Assembly (NCBI GenBank): GCA_037974665.1
Contig: CM075773.1
Coordinates: 35,569,080 to 35,633,079, forward strand
Length of the DNA: 64,000 nt
Source of the DNA: Ehretia macrophylla
Taxonomy: Eukaryota > Streptophyta > Magnoliopsida > Boraginales > Ehretiaceae
Direction of reading: 5' to 3'
Shown here in pieces: positions 33,859 to 46,836 of this stretch. A program made the position numbers and the translations under genes. A model generated the notes under the pieces. The model did not search any database, was not told where the DNA came from, and worked only from the letters and a program-made list of their open reading frames with translations. The number at the start of each line of letters is the position of its first letter. The first letter of the stretch is position 1.

Positions 33859-36800
33859 TGAAACATAGATATGCCAAACAAGAAAGCAAGAGGCCTTAGG
33901 GACTGAGCTGCTCAATTATATCTTGGTCAAACTTTATAAGATATATGATAATGACCTTTTAGAAGAGATAGATGAATAATGATGCCCTCAATCTCACTGC
34001 TCTCCAAAATTCAACAAAGGACAAATTAAAAATTAGGAGTGCTGCAAACATGTGAGGCTACATTAGTTTGTACGAATGTAGTTTGTTTTTTTCCTCATCA
34101 CTGACATGGCAATATTAAGATGAAATTTGGACATACTTTCATGAGCAGGTTGAGGATTTGAATCATCACATGATGTTATATTGTTATAAAGAGAATTATT
34201 TAAATTATTATATCATAATTATATGTATAGTTCATCGCTACTAATTTTTGTTCATAATCCTAGCAAAAATTTTTGTTCATAATATTACGAAGGAATTCAA
34301 ATTTATCGAAGTGAGTACTTCTTGAAAGCAAAAGGACCATTGTACCAAAATTTTGGTACTAAGAGGAAATAGATTTAGTTGTCTAAATTTTATCAAAATT
34401 TTCCATTTCTATCATCACTGCCACAGATAACATGGACAAAAACGTTTCAGTGGAGCTGAATCAGCCGACATCAATGAAAGTGAAACGAGGAAAGATCACC
34501 ATTAGAAGCTCTGTGCATTTTACCTCATAATAGTATTGCAGAAAGCTGCTCAGAGCCCCAGCTCAGGTGCTGCTTTCTTTTTTTAGTCTACTTTTGTTTT
34601 TAGTCTTTTGGTATGTGGCTATCTTATACTTTTCGATAGAATAACGAAGTATTTTTCGGAGATTTGGATCCTCTAATAACGTTTTAATATTATGAAAATT
34701 TAATGACCGTCGATAATTTATAATTTTAACGAAATAATTTAGACAGTTCACTACCACTGAATGTTACGGGATTCTAACTTCATATGCAAATTGCATATGA
34801 TTCTGCACTGAATGTAGGTCAGATAATGAATCGATTAGATCATCAATTTAGAAAATATCTTCTGCAGTGCTCTGTGATTTATCAGATATATATCAGAGGC
34901 TTCTGATGTTCAGGACAATCAATTGACTAACAAGTTAGGATTATCCGAAAAAAGAAAAAAGAAAATATAGTAGGAGTATCAGTAAAATTAACTGTTTCAT
35001 TGATAAATCCCCTTTTTTTCCAGGCCAAAAGTTGTTCAAATGTTATAGAAAATGTTGGAAAATAAAATAATTGAATGAAGAAATGCAGCTATGACAAGAA
35101 GATTTGATGATTTATTGGTACTCTGATGCCTTAATGTGAAGATAGAAATTAAACTTTTCTGCGTTTTAGAAGCTAGGAATTATTAGTGTGCTTCAAGTAT
35201 AGGGCCAGCGATGCCGAATGAAAACTTGCAGGGTGGATCCACATTAGTTACTATGAGGTTACAGTCTCCACTAATTCCGGATAAATTTTTTATAATGGCT
35301 TTAAATTATCATAATATGTCTGAAAAATCACTTAAACCTCGTAATTTATAAGTTTTTATTTCCAAAATCACTTGACCCTTATTGATAAGAAAATTCTTAA
35401 TTATCTGGCGCACCTGCATCTAGTCGACATTCAATCATCCTTGCTTTCTCTCGGGCAAATTTAGGGAAAAATTTATCAAATGCCCTGTATTTTCATAATC
35501 ACCCGTTATCCTTTGGGTTTGGATCTCATAAAATCCTTTTCTTTTTGTCTCAATGTTTCTCCATTGTTTGATGTTGTTAGAAGCTACTTAATTACTAATA
35601 CATCCATGGACATGGGGAGCTAGTAAAAACTTCACTCGTTGATCTGATCACTATTGTGCTTATTATCAAGCTGAAGTTGTAATTGGAACTTAAAATTTGT
35701 AATTGCAGCACGTTTACATGACTATTTCACCAAACTCTTTAGTAATCTATTTACTTATTTTGTTACCAACGATGGCTTGGGGCAATACGTGGGCAATGGT
35801 TCACTATTCTATTTTTTATTTTTTATTACATAGAGGTTGAAGTTAGTCGAAATCTATTGAATGACTGATCAATGATGGTTGACGTCTAAGGGGTGGAAGA
35901 CTAGAATTAGAGATTGATAGAAAAACAAAGATATGGACTGTAGGAAACAAAAAATATCACATGTAAGGAAACAAGTCAGTTTGAGATGCCGGACAAGCAA
36001 TGTGTTTAAAATTATCTTGTAAACCATATTGCTTAAAGTAGAAGGAAAGTATTTCTAAAAATTCTCATGTAAGCCCATTGTGTCACACAATAACTGTATC
36101 CAAGACAAATTGAAAACTAAACTAATACGTGTCTAAGTTGAACATATAAAAAAGAAAACAAAAGAGATAAAAAGAACTGTCTTTAAATATTGCTCAATTC
36201 TTGTTTAATTTGGAGCATGCTGTCATATTATAAAATTCATGATTTTAGAGTGAATTTAATATAATTTTGTCTAGACCTAATCGAGGTTTTCCATCAATGT
36301 CAATGCATTCTTGCAAGCTGTGTAGCAGAATTATGAAGAGAGTTACAATCATAAAAAAACGAAAAGCCATCTACATTTCATATCACTGTTTGCTCAATGT
36401 TTTTGCCACTTTTGCTAGTACAACATAAATAGAGTACCTAACCTCAAAATTGATAAAGACAAAATAATTATAATGTAACAATGTTAATTTTGGAAGTGTA
36501 TGACAACTTTCTTCCGCAAGGTTCTACCCGGGTACGAGCTTTGTCTACATTGGCATAGGTGTGGCCGGCAAATTTATACGGATAGGTCATGGACATTGAT
36601 CTTCACAAATTGATAAATTATGAGGTGCAAGACTATTTTTTTAATTAAAAAATAAGAGAGTTCAATTTTTATGTTGTTAGAAAAAACTTTGGATTGCCTT
36701 ATCTAATATCAATTGAATTAGAATGAAATTTTTTTTTTTTGTTTTTGAAAAAAATATATAAATTTGGACTAAGTTCAACTTTATCTAACTACGTGTGACC

Positions 36801-37001
36801 AGTACTTTGCACCTTTATGTTAGGAACTCTGTTCTTTCATATTAGTTTTGGTAATTTAAAACTTTTTTTTTTAACTTAGATTCGAGACCGCTCTACTAAT
36901 TACTATTTAAGATTTCGAATAATTCCATACTAATAAATTTTTAAGATGGGATTTGTGTTTCTTCAAAGATGATAAGAAAAAATATGCATAATGTGGTGAA
37001 C
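33859..37001. other. Gene-poor stretch, nothing recognised
   Basis: No coding exons, tRNA-like folds or clear transposon ends were recognised. AT-rich with scattered homopolymers. Confidence 0.45.
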
Positions 37002-37018
37002 AAGTTCATCTCGTATTA

Positions 37019-37208
37019 ATAAATTCCAGTTTTTTGTAAGAAGAGATGACTTGTATGATCTCTTTTAGTTTAAACTCGATGATGGGGCATATAAGTTTTC
37101 TATCCTCCGTAAAGATTTTGCCTTTTATGTCCCCCTCCACTCTTGTAATTTCATTTTGGTAAATTAATAAATTTCAGAGGGAAGAACCTCCTTCTAAAAA
37201 AAAAAAAA
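37019..37208 (+). mobile_element. 5'-truncated LINE tail with 17-bp duplication
   Basis: A 190-bp insert ending ttctaaaaaaaaaaaaaaa. It is flanked by aagttcatctcgtatta at 37002-37018 and aagtttatctcgtatta at 37209-37225 (one difference). The insert carries a ttaataaattt segment shortly before the tail, as LINE 3' ends often do. No protein domain remains. Confidence 0.65.
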
Positions 37209-38379
37209 AAGTTTATCTCGTATTACATAGACACCATATTATAACATGCTAAGCCCCACTAGTAAAGACCTTGTAGCAAATATCAAAGTGCTAGTCAACA
37301 TTAATATAGACCATGTTTTGCATATAGAAAGCATTTGTATCACATAATAATTCGAGAATATCATGAATCTATTTGTGGCTTGTTCAGATAGTCGGTGTCA
37401 TTAAAAACTTTCGAAAACAAGGTGTAATAGAGAAAACCTATTTTACAAGAAATGCCAATAATCAGTGGTACCTGCCCACTGCCCCACTGCCTCATTGGTT
37501 AGAAATTATGCCTTCGATTACGGGCAGGTGTACCTTTAGAGAAAAGGTAGTTGTAGTCCTCATTAATTTCAAAATATTTTGAAATATATAGTTGTGTTTA
37601 CGATATTTTTAATTAGAAAAATTAATCAATCACTATTAAAAAAAGATAACACATGAGTTCTTAATCGTGTATTTAATTTTCACTGAAATAAAATCTTGAA
37701 TCTGCCCGGCCTCTAATCCTTCAAAAACCAATATTTTTTTTTTTAATTCAAGGAAGGTTTAAACCATACAAAACATATATCAAAGGATATCATCCACAAC
37801 AATTGATCTTACAATCTTTTACACTTATAGCTAGGGGCGGAGCTAGGGGGTCGGCTTGAGCCCCTGCCCCCCAAGGTTATTTTTTTTTATAAAAAAATCT
37901 ATGTAGTATTATTGAAAAAATAATTAGGGGAGTACGGCTCCCCTAATTATTTTTAATTTCTGTTATTAATCTTCTTATTTGAATCTTGACCCCCCAATAT
38001 TAATTTTTTAACTCTACTTTTACTTACAACAACAAGTATATCACTTGATCAAAGAGTTGTTGGTTCAAAAACCAATACTTAACTAGGCATTAGGATTTCT
38101 TCTACATGAAAAATATCAAAGATCTAAATATCAATGTAAAAGTGTGAAAAGATGGTGGGTGGAACAACAAGCATTAATCTCTTCCACCCTTGTGCTCAAA
38201 GGGATTGATCGTATGGGCAATCACATGCTATGCTGGAGAGACAAAAATTGAAATGATATAAAATTTGAAATGATAGTAGCGGAGCCTATGATAAAATGCT
38301 TCAAGAATAGAAGACAATGAGCACTGTGGGGGCCAATTGTTAGTGCTCCATTGAGTTGTTATCCAACTGGAGGTTTGGT

Positions 38380-38413
38380 GATGATGATGATGATCATCAT
38401 CATCGTCATCATC
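38380..38413. repeat. Palindromic (GAT)n(ATC)n microsatellite
   Basis: GAT repeats run directly into ATC repeats, giving a perfect 22-bp palindrome at 38383-38404 centred on tgatca. Confidence 0.9.
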
Positions 38414-40288
38414 TATCTCCATAGGGGTTATAAGACTTTTAGGGCAGTGCAAATAGTTTCCTTGTTAAGTACTTCTTCTAACATGGAACTGATAGCCCCT
38501 TGTTGGTTTCTTTCCGACCTTTGACCTAACTTCTCGATGGTTGCACGTTTCTAGTCATTATTTGCCTAAAAACATCACAACTTTCTTCTTTGATGTATTG
38601 TACTAATATTCGCATTTGAAAAAAGTTGTATATAGTTGAGGTCACCCTTTGTATCGGATGTCCCACCGCTAACCTTATAATTCATAGTTTTCTTGGCAAG
38701 TTTAGAAAAGGAAAAAGTTTCAAAACGTCCGTGTGGAATGTTGCCCTTGCGTTTTTTTTTTTTTTTTCTTTCTTTTAAATAAGTAAGTGATTTTATTCAT
38801 TTTCAAAATTTTTATATAGAAAGGCGAAATAAGTTTAATTTAACATAGGATCCCCAAGTTTAGGTTTCATGCTATATAACCTGACCTATTGAGTGTACAA
38901 AATCGAAAATTGTATTTCCTACAATTTTTCTTGTATGACGTCATATCAAAAATATGTTCTTTCGTTTGGGCAGTATTTGAGAATAATCGTTGATTCCTTT
39001 CAGTATGTTGAAAATATGGTATTTCAAAGTTTTTGAAGGAGATGCACGCTTAGCCTCACTTGTGCGTGAGACTTGTACATTACTAATAATGTAGACGTTT
39101 TAAAATTAACCCATAAATAAAGTACATAGTGTTGCCTAAATATCAACTTTTGTTTGCTAAGAAGACTACTGCTTCATGATTTCCAAAATTCAAGATAGAA
39201 AAGTATTGTTCAAATCATAGACAGATCTATCACAGGCAGCGGTGGCTAAAGCCCTCACAAGTCTCGAGAAAAGAATTATTAAAAAGTGAGTTAAAGTTAT
39301 ATCTTTTAAAAATATATGTATAAGTACTTTTAAGTTGAAAAACTAATTTAGCCGCTACTGAAAAAAGAATATCCGTATACAAGTACTAAATCGTGTATTT
39401 TTAATTTTTACTGAACAAAAATCCTAAATCTACCTATATATGGTTAAAATACAAAATAGTAAGGGATGGACAAAAAGATCCCTTGTAACACTAATTATTC
39501 GCAGTTCAACGAAGGATGCAACCATTTGAAAATCCCTTTGAAACAACCTTATTAACTGCGAAAACCATTTCGAGGCATGCCAAAATATCAAGCTTGTTGG
39601 TTAAATTTCACTTTCTTAGTAGTTAGTATCACAGCCATGATAGCCAACTAACAGACGTTACAGCAACTGGTAGCTGAGGGGATGATTTTTCATGTGTATC
39701 AATTTTTTAGGTTACATGACATGTATCAGTTTACTGCTTCATTTATAGCTCTAAATAATATTGAATTCTACAATCGTTATATAAGATTCTAAATGCTCGA
39801 CCTAATACTAATTGATTTAAAAAATGAAACATACGTTTCTTATCCGAATTTAGCCACGAAACAATTGTCGTAGAGCAGGAGCATTTTATTGATGATTTCA
39901 GCAAATATGCCAAATTTAAAAGAATATAGCAGATTGACTATCAATCTGTAGATGAGATTGTCAAATTACTAGCTAGTGCTCCCATATATATAAATTTTGA
40001 TACCTTATGGATTTATGCTTTGAGTTGTTACATTTACAACAGTGTATCCGGAACAACCACATTTCGAACTAAATAAGCTATGAATTATAGAGGTACCTTA
40101 TAATTTTAGAAAACGTCTATTAAAAACCTGTTAAAAATATGAGCACTACTAGCAATGAGGGGCATATCAATTCCTAGATTGAAAATTTTCCTTCTAAGAA
40201 GCCATACTCGCTGCCGTGTAGTAATTAAGGAACAAGGTAAAGAAAAGTGATGTAAGAAAATAAAAATCTTCACATGTGGGCATCAATG

Positions 40289-40290
<2 letters not shown>

Positions 40291-40330
<40 letters not shown>
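40291..40330. repeat. (AT)n microsatellite
   Basis: About twenty AT units. Confidence 0.9.
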
Positions 40331-40332
<2 letters not shown>

Positions 40333-40487
40333 CCATATAATCCAAATTTGTGATTCGTCCGATGGTCAGAAGCCTTGTAATAAAGGGACCATATATAAAG
40401 GACACAAATTTGTTTGCATTCTTTTCCCTTGATGTATATAAGTAAAATAAAACATGTAGCAAAGTATTATGCACTTGGGTCACCAAG

Positions 40488-40883
40488 GTTTCATTTGTTT
40501 GTAAAATTTTTTTTAAAAAATAAAATATTTTTCTGAGCTCTTTTTATTTGTCGTAAAATAACTTATTAGGAGAAAATATTTTCCTATAAAATAGAATACT
40601 GAAAAATATTTTATGGTATTTAGATTTTGGAAAATATTTTCTTCTCTCAAAGGACAAGAAAATATTTTCCTTAATTTTATACTAACTGTAATATTTGACC
40701 GGAAAATATTTTTTAAATGATTAATTTTTCGGTGTTACCAAATATTAAAAAATTAAAAAAAAGTAACCATTATTTTTTATTGAGAAATATTTTTTAATTA
40801 ACTAATTTTTTGTTGTTATTAAAATATCAAAAAATTTTAAAAAAAAATTTTAAAAATTATTTTACGACAAACAAACGAAGCCC
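40488..40883 (+). mobile_element. MITE, CTCCGTTTGTTTG family, copy B
   Basis: The right end gacaaacaaacgaagccc (to about 40883) pairs with left ends at 40488 (ggtttcatttgtttg) and 40533 (gctctttttatttgtcg). It has the same double left end as copy A at 6521-6965, with the inter-end spacer shortened from 87 to 45 bp. The interior shares aaaatattttcct and ttttacgaca motifs. Confidence 0.65.
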
Positions 40884-41380
40884 AAATACCACTGCATTTA
40901 ATTATCGCTACCATATTTTATCTATTCAGTTGCCAGTCGATCACGATTTTCTGACATTTCAAGATTGTAGTTTGTCCCTCTAGCCACATAAACGCATAAC
41001 TTTATCTTTGAGATTCCAAAAAGAATACACACACACACATATATATATATATGATCAAGAAAGAGATGAATATACTATCACGACGACAGTGTGTGTTGGA
41101 GCCACGAATTGATATTACTTAATAACTTAAATTTTTAAATCAAATGGTCACTTAATAATGTATAAGCTAGATTGTCATTTTATTTTTATCACTTATTTAT
41201 CATCTTTTACGTGTATATCTAATTAGTACACCAAATTAACTAACTTTTTTGCATTTCTCTCTCTTTTTTTGCATACCAATTAGATATACACATAAAAAAT
41301 GATAAACGAGTGATAAAAAATAAGGTGACATCTAACGATATTCGTGTATGTATGTTGTGTGGTATGTGTGTTTGTGTGTG

Positions 41381-41416
41381 TGTGTGTGAGAGAGAGAGAG
41401 AGGGGGAGAGAGAGAC
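41381..41416. repeat. (GT)n-(GA)n compound microsatellite
   Basis: A GT run passes into a GA run with one ggggg interruption, directly abutting the small SINE-like insert at 41422. Confidence 0.85.
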
Positions 41417-41421
41417 ATATT

Positions 41422-41520
41422 ATTGATTCAAGGGGGGCCTAAATCTCGTCCAATACATATATGTAAATAGTGAGAATTGAACCCACAACTCTCACATACT
41501 GAGCGAGTAACTTACCACTT
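41422..41520 (-). mobile_element. Short tRNA-related SINE or SINE head
   Basis: On the minus strand it reads gtcaagtggtaagttactcg (A-box-like), then gtgggttcaattctcac (B-box). It is flanked by gacatatt at 41414-41421 and 41521-41528. Only 99 bp, so it may be a truncated SINE. Confidence 0.55.
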
Positions 41521-41813
41521 GACATATTTTTGGTGACATCAAATCAGAAGACATACTCTTGGTGATATCAAATCAAAATGACTTATGTTAAGGCATCTCC
41601 TTTAACACTATGTAATGATCATAGATCAGAATCTCACCCTCACAATAAGTGGTTCATAGGCTCCGTTTATTTGTTGTAAAATATATTCTTGAAAAATATA
41701 TATATTTTTTAATTTTTTAGTACTTCGGTGTTTGATAACACTGAAAAATTAGTCAATTGAAAAATATTTTACGGTCAAAGGAAAATGTTTAGTTAAAAAT
41801 ATTAAAAAATATT

Positions 41814-42324
41814 TTTTTTTGGCAAATTAAATAAGCAAAGAGATTCATTAAAAGTTAAAACTCATCGTCAATACAAAAGTCCTAACCAAAAAGAACCAAA
41901 GTGAAGTTACTACAATTCAATACACCACTGAGAGTTAATGACATTGTTAATAAAGGTTCTTCTAAATTTTTTACATCCGCCATTTTCATTCTAACCATAT
42001 TATCAATTTGTTTCTTAATCTGCTCTTCCGAATAAAAAATATGTTTGTGGATCCTCTGATTCCGCGCCCTCCAAATGGCATAGATGAAAACACAGAAGAA
42101 AAGTCAAGTTATCACTTGTTGAAGATCATCCCCTTTGCAATACTGCTTGTACTAGTCACCAATGTCATCCCCCGAAAGGGTAACGCACAGAAGAAGGCAT
42201 AATCCCATACCATACTCTCAAATTCTCTTACTCATCCCACATTGGAAAAATAAATGTTGTCGATCCTCAACTGCAACACCACATAAAGTACATGTACTAT
42301 TATCAATGACACCCTACATAATTG
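41814..42324 (-). pseudogene. Antisense LINE 3' fragment with zf-RVT remnant
   Basis: On the minus strand, a zinc-binding reverse-transcriptase segment STCTLCGVAVEDRQHLFFQC is readable near 42300-42240. After frameshifts it continues VWDYAFFCALPFRGM and FIYAIWRARNQRI, then EEQIKKQIDNMV, and ends in an A tail (poly-T on the plus strand, 41814-41820). These are the C-terminal hallmarks of plant LINE ORF2. A duplication aaaaatatt (near 41805 and 42325) flanks it. It is broken by stops and frameshifts. Confidence 0.75.
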
Positions 42325-42369
42325 AAAAATATTATTTTGTCATTTGGGAGAAGAAAATATTTTCTACTC

Positions 42370-42480
42370 ACTTTACCCCACTTTCACCCACCCCAACCCC
42401 ACACGCGAACCCACCCTACCCCACCCCACCCCACCCCCAATCCCCAACCCCCGACCCCACTCTTACCCCACCCTACTCCC
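42370..42480 (-). repeat. C-rich CCCCA tract, G-quadruplex-capable on minus strand
   Basis: More than ten runs of three to five C, separated by one to a few bases (core ccccaccccacccc near 42420), stand in a very AT-rich setting. The complementary strand has closely spaced G4 runs that fit the intramolecular quadruplex rule. Confidence 0.8.
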
Positions 42481-42486
42481 GTCATA

Positions 42487-42850
42487 TTTTTAATTAATTA
42501 TTATTAAATAAAAATTAATTAATTTAATAATAAAATTAATTAAATTATATTTAATTAATTAATATTAGTTAATAATAATTAACTAACTAATTAATTAATT
42601 AATTTTTTTATTCTTTTATCGGCTATTATTCTACTAACTTAGTTTTGAATTAATATTATTAATTTATAAAATTATTAATTAACTAATTTTTTCATTATGT
42701 ATTAATTAAATTATTATGTAATAATTAAATTTTTTATTAATTAATTATTTTTAACTTTTTAATTTATTTATTAATGAATTAATAATATTATTAAATTAAT
42801 TAATTAATAGTGACTAATTATTAATAATTTTAATAAAATAATAATTGTAA
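42487..42850. repeat. TTAATTAA-rich low-complexity tract
   Basis: Almost pure A/T built from taattaatt, attaaatt and aataatt units on both strands, largely self-complementary. Probably expanded interior of the surrounding MITE. Confidence 0.8.
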
Positions 42851-42997
42851 TCAATTTTTCACTATTATATCCAAATACTAAAAAATATTTTCCAGTGTGA
42901 TAACCAAACATCAGAAAATATTATGTTTTTCAAGAAAACATATTCTTCTGATAATATTTTCTACCAACAAGTTATTTTATGACAAACAAACGGAGCC

Positions 42998-44675
42998 TTA
43001 AATGCAAGACATTTTTCTTTCTAATATACTAGTCTTTTGGACTGAACTTTTCCCTTAGGTTTGAGTTATTACATTGAAAAGTTGAACTAAATGCAACAAC
43101 TCAAGTCCAAAGGGAGAGTCCAACTGAAAATACTAATCTATGAGGAGAGATAACCTCTTGTACTTAAGAATTACTTATTGTGATTATAAGATTTCGATGT
43201 AAATCATTACACACCAGACCTTGTGAATGCCCCTCACCATCAACCTCAATGCCCATCATAAACTTTTTGCTCTAGTTGAATTAAATATCTACACATCTTC
43301 TTGGTTTATCAAGCCAAAATTGTGCTCATCAGCAATAAGTTCAAGTAGGTAATACAAGGAAGAAGAAAAGACGCTTGAATTATTGAGTTGGTTAGAGATA
43401 AAGAGAAAGATATTAAGATTTTGTTTTCTTCATATGGTTGTGAACTTGGATTTAGTGTTCCAAGTGTGTGATTACCTTTAGAAAAGATGCTTGGAGGAGA
43501 CTTGTGACTTGGACAAGTCAAATTCTTATGGTCCCAAAACTAAGGATTTAATTAATACAACTTAATACAAACACGTGATTAGAGGATAACACAGCTAAGT
43601 GTGGTCTCGCAAAGCCCAGCATGATTAATCTTTTGATCTGATATTGTTGACCAATTAAGATATTGGTCCTCGGACTATCTCAAAGTGACGGCTCGGCATT
43701 CAATGCGGGTGGAAACATTTGGTTGCGGTTATAATTAAATGTCATTAATGAAAATAGTAATTCGTTACTATGATCTCTATTTGATAATACTATGTTTGTA
43801 CGAATACATACCCCGCATCATTTATTATGTTACATGAAGTCTCTATGTTAGCTTGTGGAAGATTATGAAGCCCAAAATTATAGTGTTTTTTTTTGGAATA
43901 GTGAAAAGAAAGAAAGTAGGAGAATTATATCAAAATTAAAACCAGAGAGCGAAAGGTAATGACCAAAGAAGATTCGCATTCTATAGTTGTATTAAAGTAA
44001 TTTTGAATCATAAAAAAAAGAAAGAGATGGGTCATGTTCGGAAAGGTTATGAGAATAATTCAATACGAAATATGATTTTTTTTATAAATTAATGATTAAA
44101 ATACTAATCTCGTAATATTTGTAGAATAGCCACCTCAAGAACTTGCAAAGTTTGTTTCTTTGTTTAATTGTTGCGAGTTAGTGTTCAAAATACCAAATGA
44201 TGAACTATTGATCACAACTTAAGTGTATAACTCATAACAGTGTCCATCTCTATTCACCTGCATCTTCCCAAGACACACAACCGTCTTAAGGGTGATGAAG
44301 ATCATCATGGGTTCAAGAGTTATAAATAACACTTCACATCCCGCCGGGGGAGGAGGGGAAGGGCTCTTTCGTTTTCACACGTTATTCTCCAAAAATCACT
44401 TCATTGTTGTTGCTTGCTTTTGAGCTTTTTCCTTGATCATCCCATTTGGGTTTGTTCAAACCCACTTCCCTTTACAAACATCAATTTGGATATCACTTTG
44501 AACAACAAGATTTAGAGGCAAGTCAAAAACCGGCATCATCAAAGAATTATAATTCTTTTCATGAAATTGCGGAAAAGGGTGATCAAATTAAGTCACTTCG
44601 GGCTTCATATAAACATCTAATTAAGAAATAATGGAGGGGAAACTATTTTCCAGAAAAAAATTATGCTCTAATCCT
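42998..44675. other. Gene-poor stretch, nothing recognised
   Basis: No gene could be supported. A 61-codon frame at 44446-44631 (reading through HEIAEKGDQIKSLRASYKHLIKK) lacks an ATG start and has no recognised domain. Confidence 0.4.
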
Positions 44676-44688
44676 AATTTGGAAATCT

Positions 44689-44886
44689 TTTTTTTTTGGT
44701 TAATGTGTGAACCTAGTTAATGGAGTCTGACCCACCAACCGGTAAATCCACCGGTGGGACGATGCACCTCAACACATGTTCCACATCAATCAAGAATGTG
44801 AACTTTATAAGAAGCTAAAGAGTTTCGAGCCCAAATTTACTAGATGTTACTTTTACTTATTTGTTATTAGACTACCCCTCAGGAGC
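44689..44886 (-). mobile_element. tRNA-derived SINE
   Basis: On the minus strand it begins cctgaggggtagtctaataac and has a B-box-like gggctcgaaactc. Its A tail corresponds to the T run at 44688-44697. The duplication aatttggaaatct (44676-44688) versus aatttggcaatct (44887-44899) flanks it. Related in design, and partly in sequence (ggagtctgacc near the tail side), to the SINE at 19686-19879. Confidence 0.7.
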
Positions 44887-44899
44887 AATTTGGCAATCT

Positions 44900-45289
44900 C
44901 GATTGTTAGTATCTAAGCAAGTATCAAGTTGTTGATAGCTTAATTGAATTGTCTTTCCTCCCTCCATGATCAGTAGGTAAGGAATATCGTGTGTGGGGGT
45001 ACATGGGTAGTTCAATTCAACAACCTAAGACCGCAAGAAAGGTTTGGGAACGAGCACTAACGAGGGGAACTGAATGACCCACCATACTTGGCGTTTCTTT
45101 GGCTACCTAAAGATATTTATATATGTAATCTCGAGTTTATTCCTCTTCTATTCCCTTTCTCTTTGGGGGTGGGGAGGGGTGCTCTTCTACTAATGTAGAC
45201 TTGTAACGATCATTACGAGTTTATCACTTTATTTAAAAGTTATAAGAGAGGTTAACTTTTTTTATATATTCTTTTTAACACACATTTTA

Positions 45290-45341
<52 letters not shown>

Positions 45342-46836
45342 AATTGTTTTTAACAATCTCGATTAAAAGAATTAGCATTATAAATTTCACGAGTGGTCCA
45401 AAAGGTGAGGGATAAATTGAGATTCCGGTCAACATGACATGCCTGCAATAATTATTTGCACAGATGGCTAAGTAGTCCATCGTTTTAGATGGTCCAGGGC
45501 TGAACTCAAGGCTGCAACCATTGTAGACAAAGAAACTTTTGTCCATAAAAGGGGTGTTATGAATAGGTTCGAAGAGTATAACACTTTAAAGTGAACCGAT
45601 GGTGACTTCTTGAGGCTATGGAGAAAACACAACAGAAAAATACAAGTCATGTAGGACCAAAAGTGTGGCGCAATACACAAATTAACTTCTGGGTGTTACA
45701 CACGGTTCATTTATATGAGTTGCAACAAAATTAATTGTGGACAACTAACTTAAGAATCTAAATATTAGTATTTTTTTTTTTTTGCTAACTAAACAAATTG
45801 TTATGGTAAATTTCCGGACCTCTTCTTGAGCTGGTCCTGCAAGTGAAAAAGTTGTTGGTCTTTTCACATAAGTACTCCAATATTTAAATTAGTATAGTGA
45901 TTGTAGAGATAATCAAAATATGGAAAGTAAAGTGATTAATGAGTAAATGATCAGTTACATTACTTGTGAATAAGATTGTCATATTAATACATTTTTGTAA
46001 GACTGTATTCCAGATTTGGTGGGATCTTATCGCGTAGTCATAAGGTCTTATCAAATGGTCGGAAGTCGGATCAAGACATGGAGGTCAGGAAAGGCTGACC
46101 TCGTCGAACCTCATTATTAGAATCTTGCCATCCTGTCCACTAGGTAGAACTTTCATTTATTAGTTTGGATCAATTATTTTATCCCATATCACAAATGAAT
46201 TATTAATATTAAATATTTTTGTGTTTTTTAGTTTCTTTTCTTTGCTCAAAAGTATTATTAATAGAAAATATAGCAAATTGCTAACTATTATTAATTTTTT
46301 TGATGATATTATTATTTTCATTTTAATGATAACTTTCTATCTTATGATCTATTATAAACTCATTTATAAGGCAACAACCTAATAGTTAAGGTAGAAATCT
46401 ATTGTTCGAGTTGAGTACAAGACTTGCAAAACAAAGGCACCACTGGTAGTTGTTTTTGGAGACCGTCTTTGACGATTAAGTCAGTTAATGAGTCCGGGTC
46501 TAAGCACAAACAGTATGCAATAAGAATTTTAGAGTAACTATTTTAGGCTTAAAACAAGTTACTTTCTGTGACTGTTGGAGTGTTATTTATACTATTGGGT
46601 AAAAACCCTTTTAGGATATATAATGGCTTCTGAAAATCTGAAAAGATCTTCTAAAAGGGATACATCATATCTAGAAGCGCAGTTGAGAGAGGTCAGTCCC
46701 TTTGCCTCGATTCCTTTGTGTTTTAAATGTGGCTGAATATCAATAACAAGGGATTGGAAAATTATCCATATCACTAATAATTTAAAAGTTCTCTTGCGAC
46801 TACATAGAAGGTTAGATGTTCACAATCCTTCCTTTT
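44900..46836. other. Gene-poor stretch with AT microsatellite
   Basis: An AT microsatellite lies at 45294-45338. A minus-strand frame at 45340-45546 (MDKSFFVYNGCSLEFSP...) vaguely recalls the C-terminal part of F-box/DUF295 proteins but is too short to call. Nothing else recognised. Confidence 0.4.
45294..45338. repeat. (AT)n microsatellite
   Basis: About twenty-two AT units. Confidence 0.9.

Larger units (their letters stand above)
37226..40487. other. Gene-poor stretch with GGGCGGA-type repeats
   Basis: Repeat-like segments with ends related to ggggcgga.../...gcccc occur at about 37835-38000 and 39230-39430, both containing the AT-rich interior typical of this common plant repeat. A palindromic GAT/ATC microsatellite lies at 38380-38413 and an AT microsatellite at 40291-40330. 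A poly-T followed by ctttcttttaaataagt near 38755 could be an antisense retroposon tail. No gene seen. Confidence 0.45.
41659..42997 (-). mobile_element. MITE, CTCCGTTTGTTTG family, copy C, enlarged by nested insertions
   Basis: The outer ends ggctccgtttatttg (41659) and caaacaaacggagcc (to 42997) are inverted repeats. Element sequence near both ends matches copies A and B in reverse orientation. At 1,339 bp it is about three times longer than the others because it contains an antisense LINE fragment (41814-42324), a C-rich tract (42370-42480) and a TTAATTAA-rich tract (42487-42850). Confidence 0.65.

Noticed and set aside
44446..44631. 61-codon frame with plausible helix-like sequence
   Set aside because: No ATG start, no upstream splice-compatible exon and no recognised family.
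45340..45546. Minus-strand frame MDKSFFVYNGCSLEFSP..., possible F-box/DUF295 remnant
   Set aside because: The resemblance to the DUF295 C-terminus is too faint and the flanking frames do not extend it; a protein search would decide.
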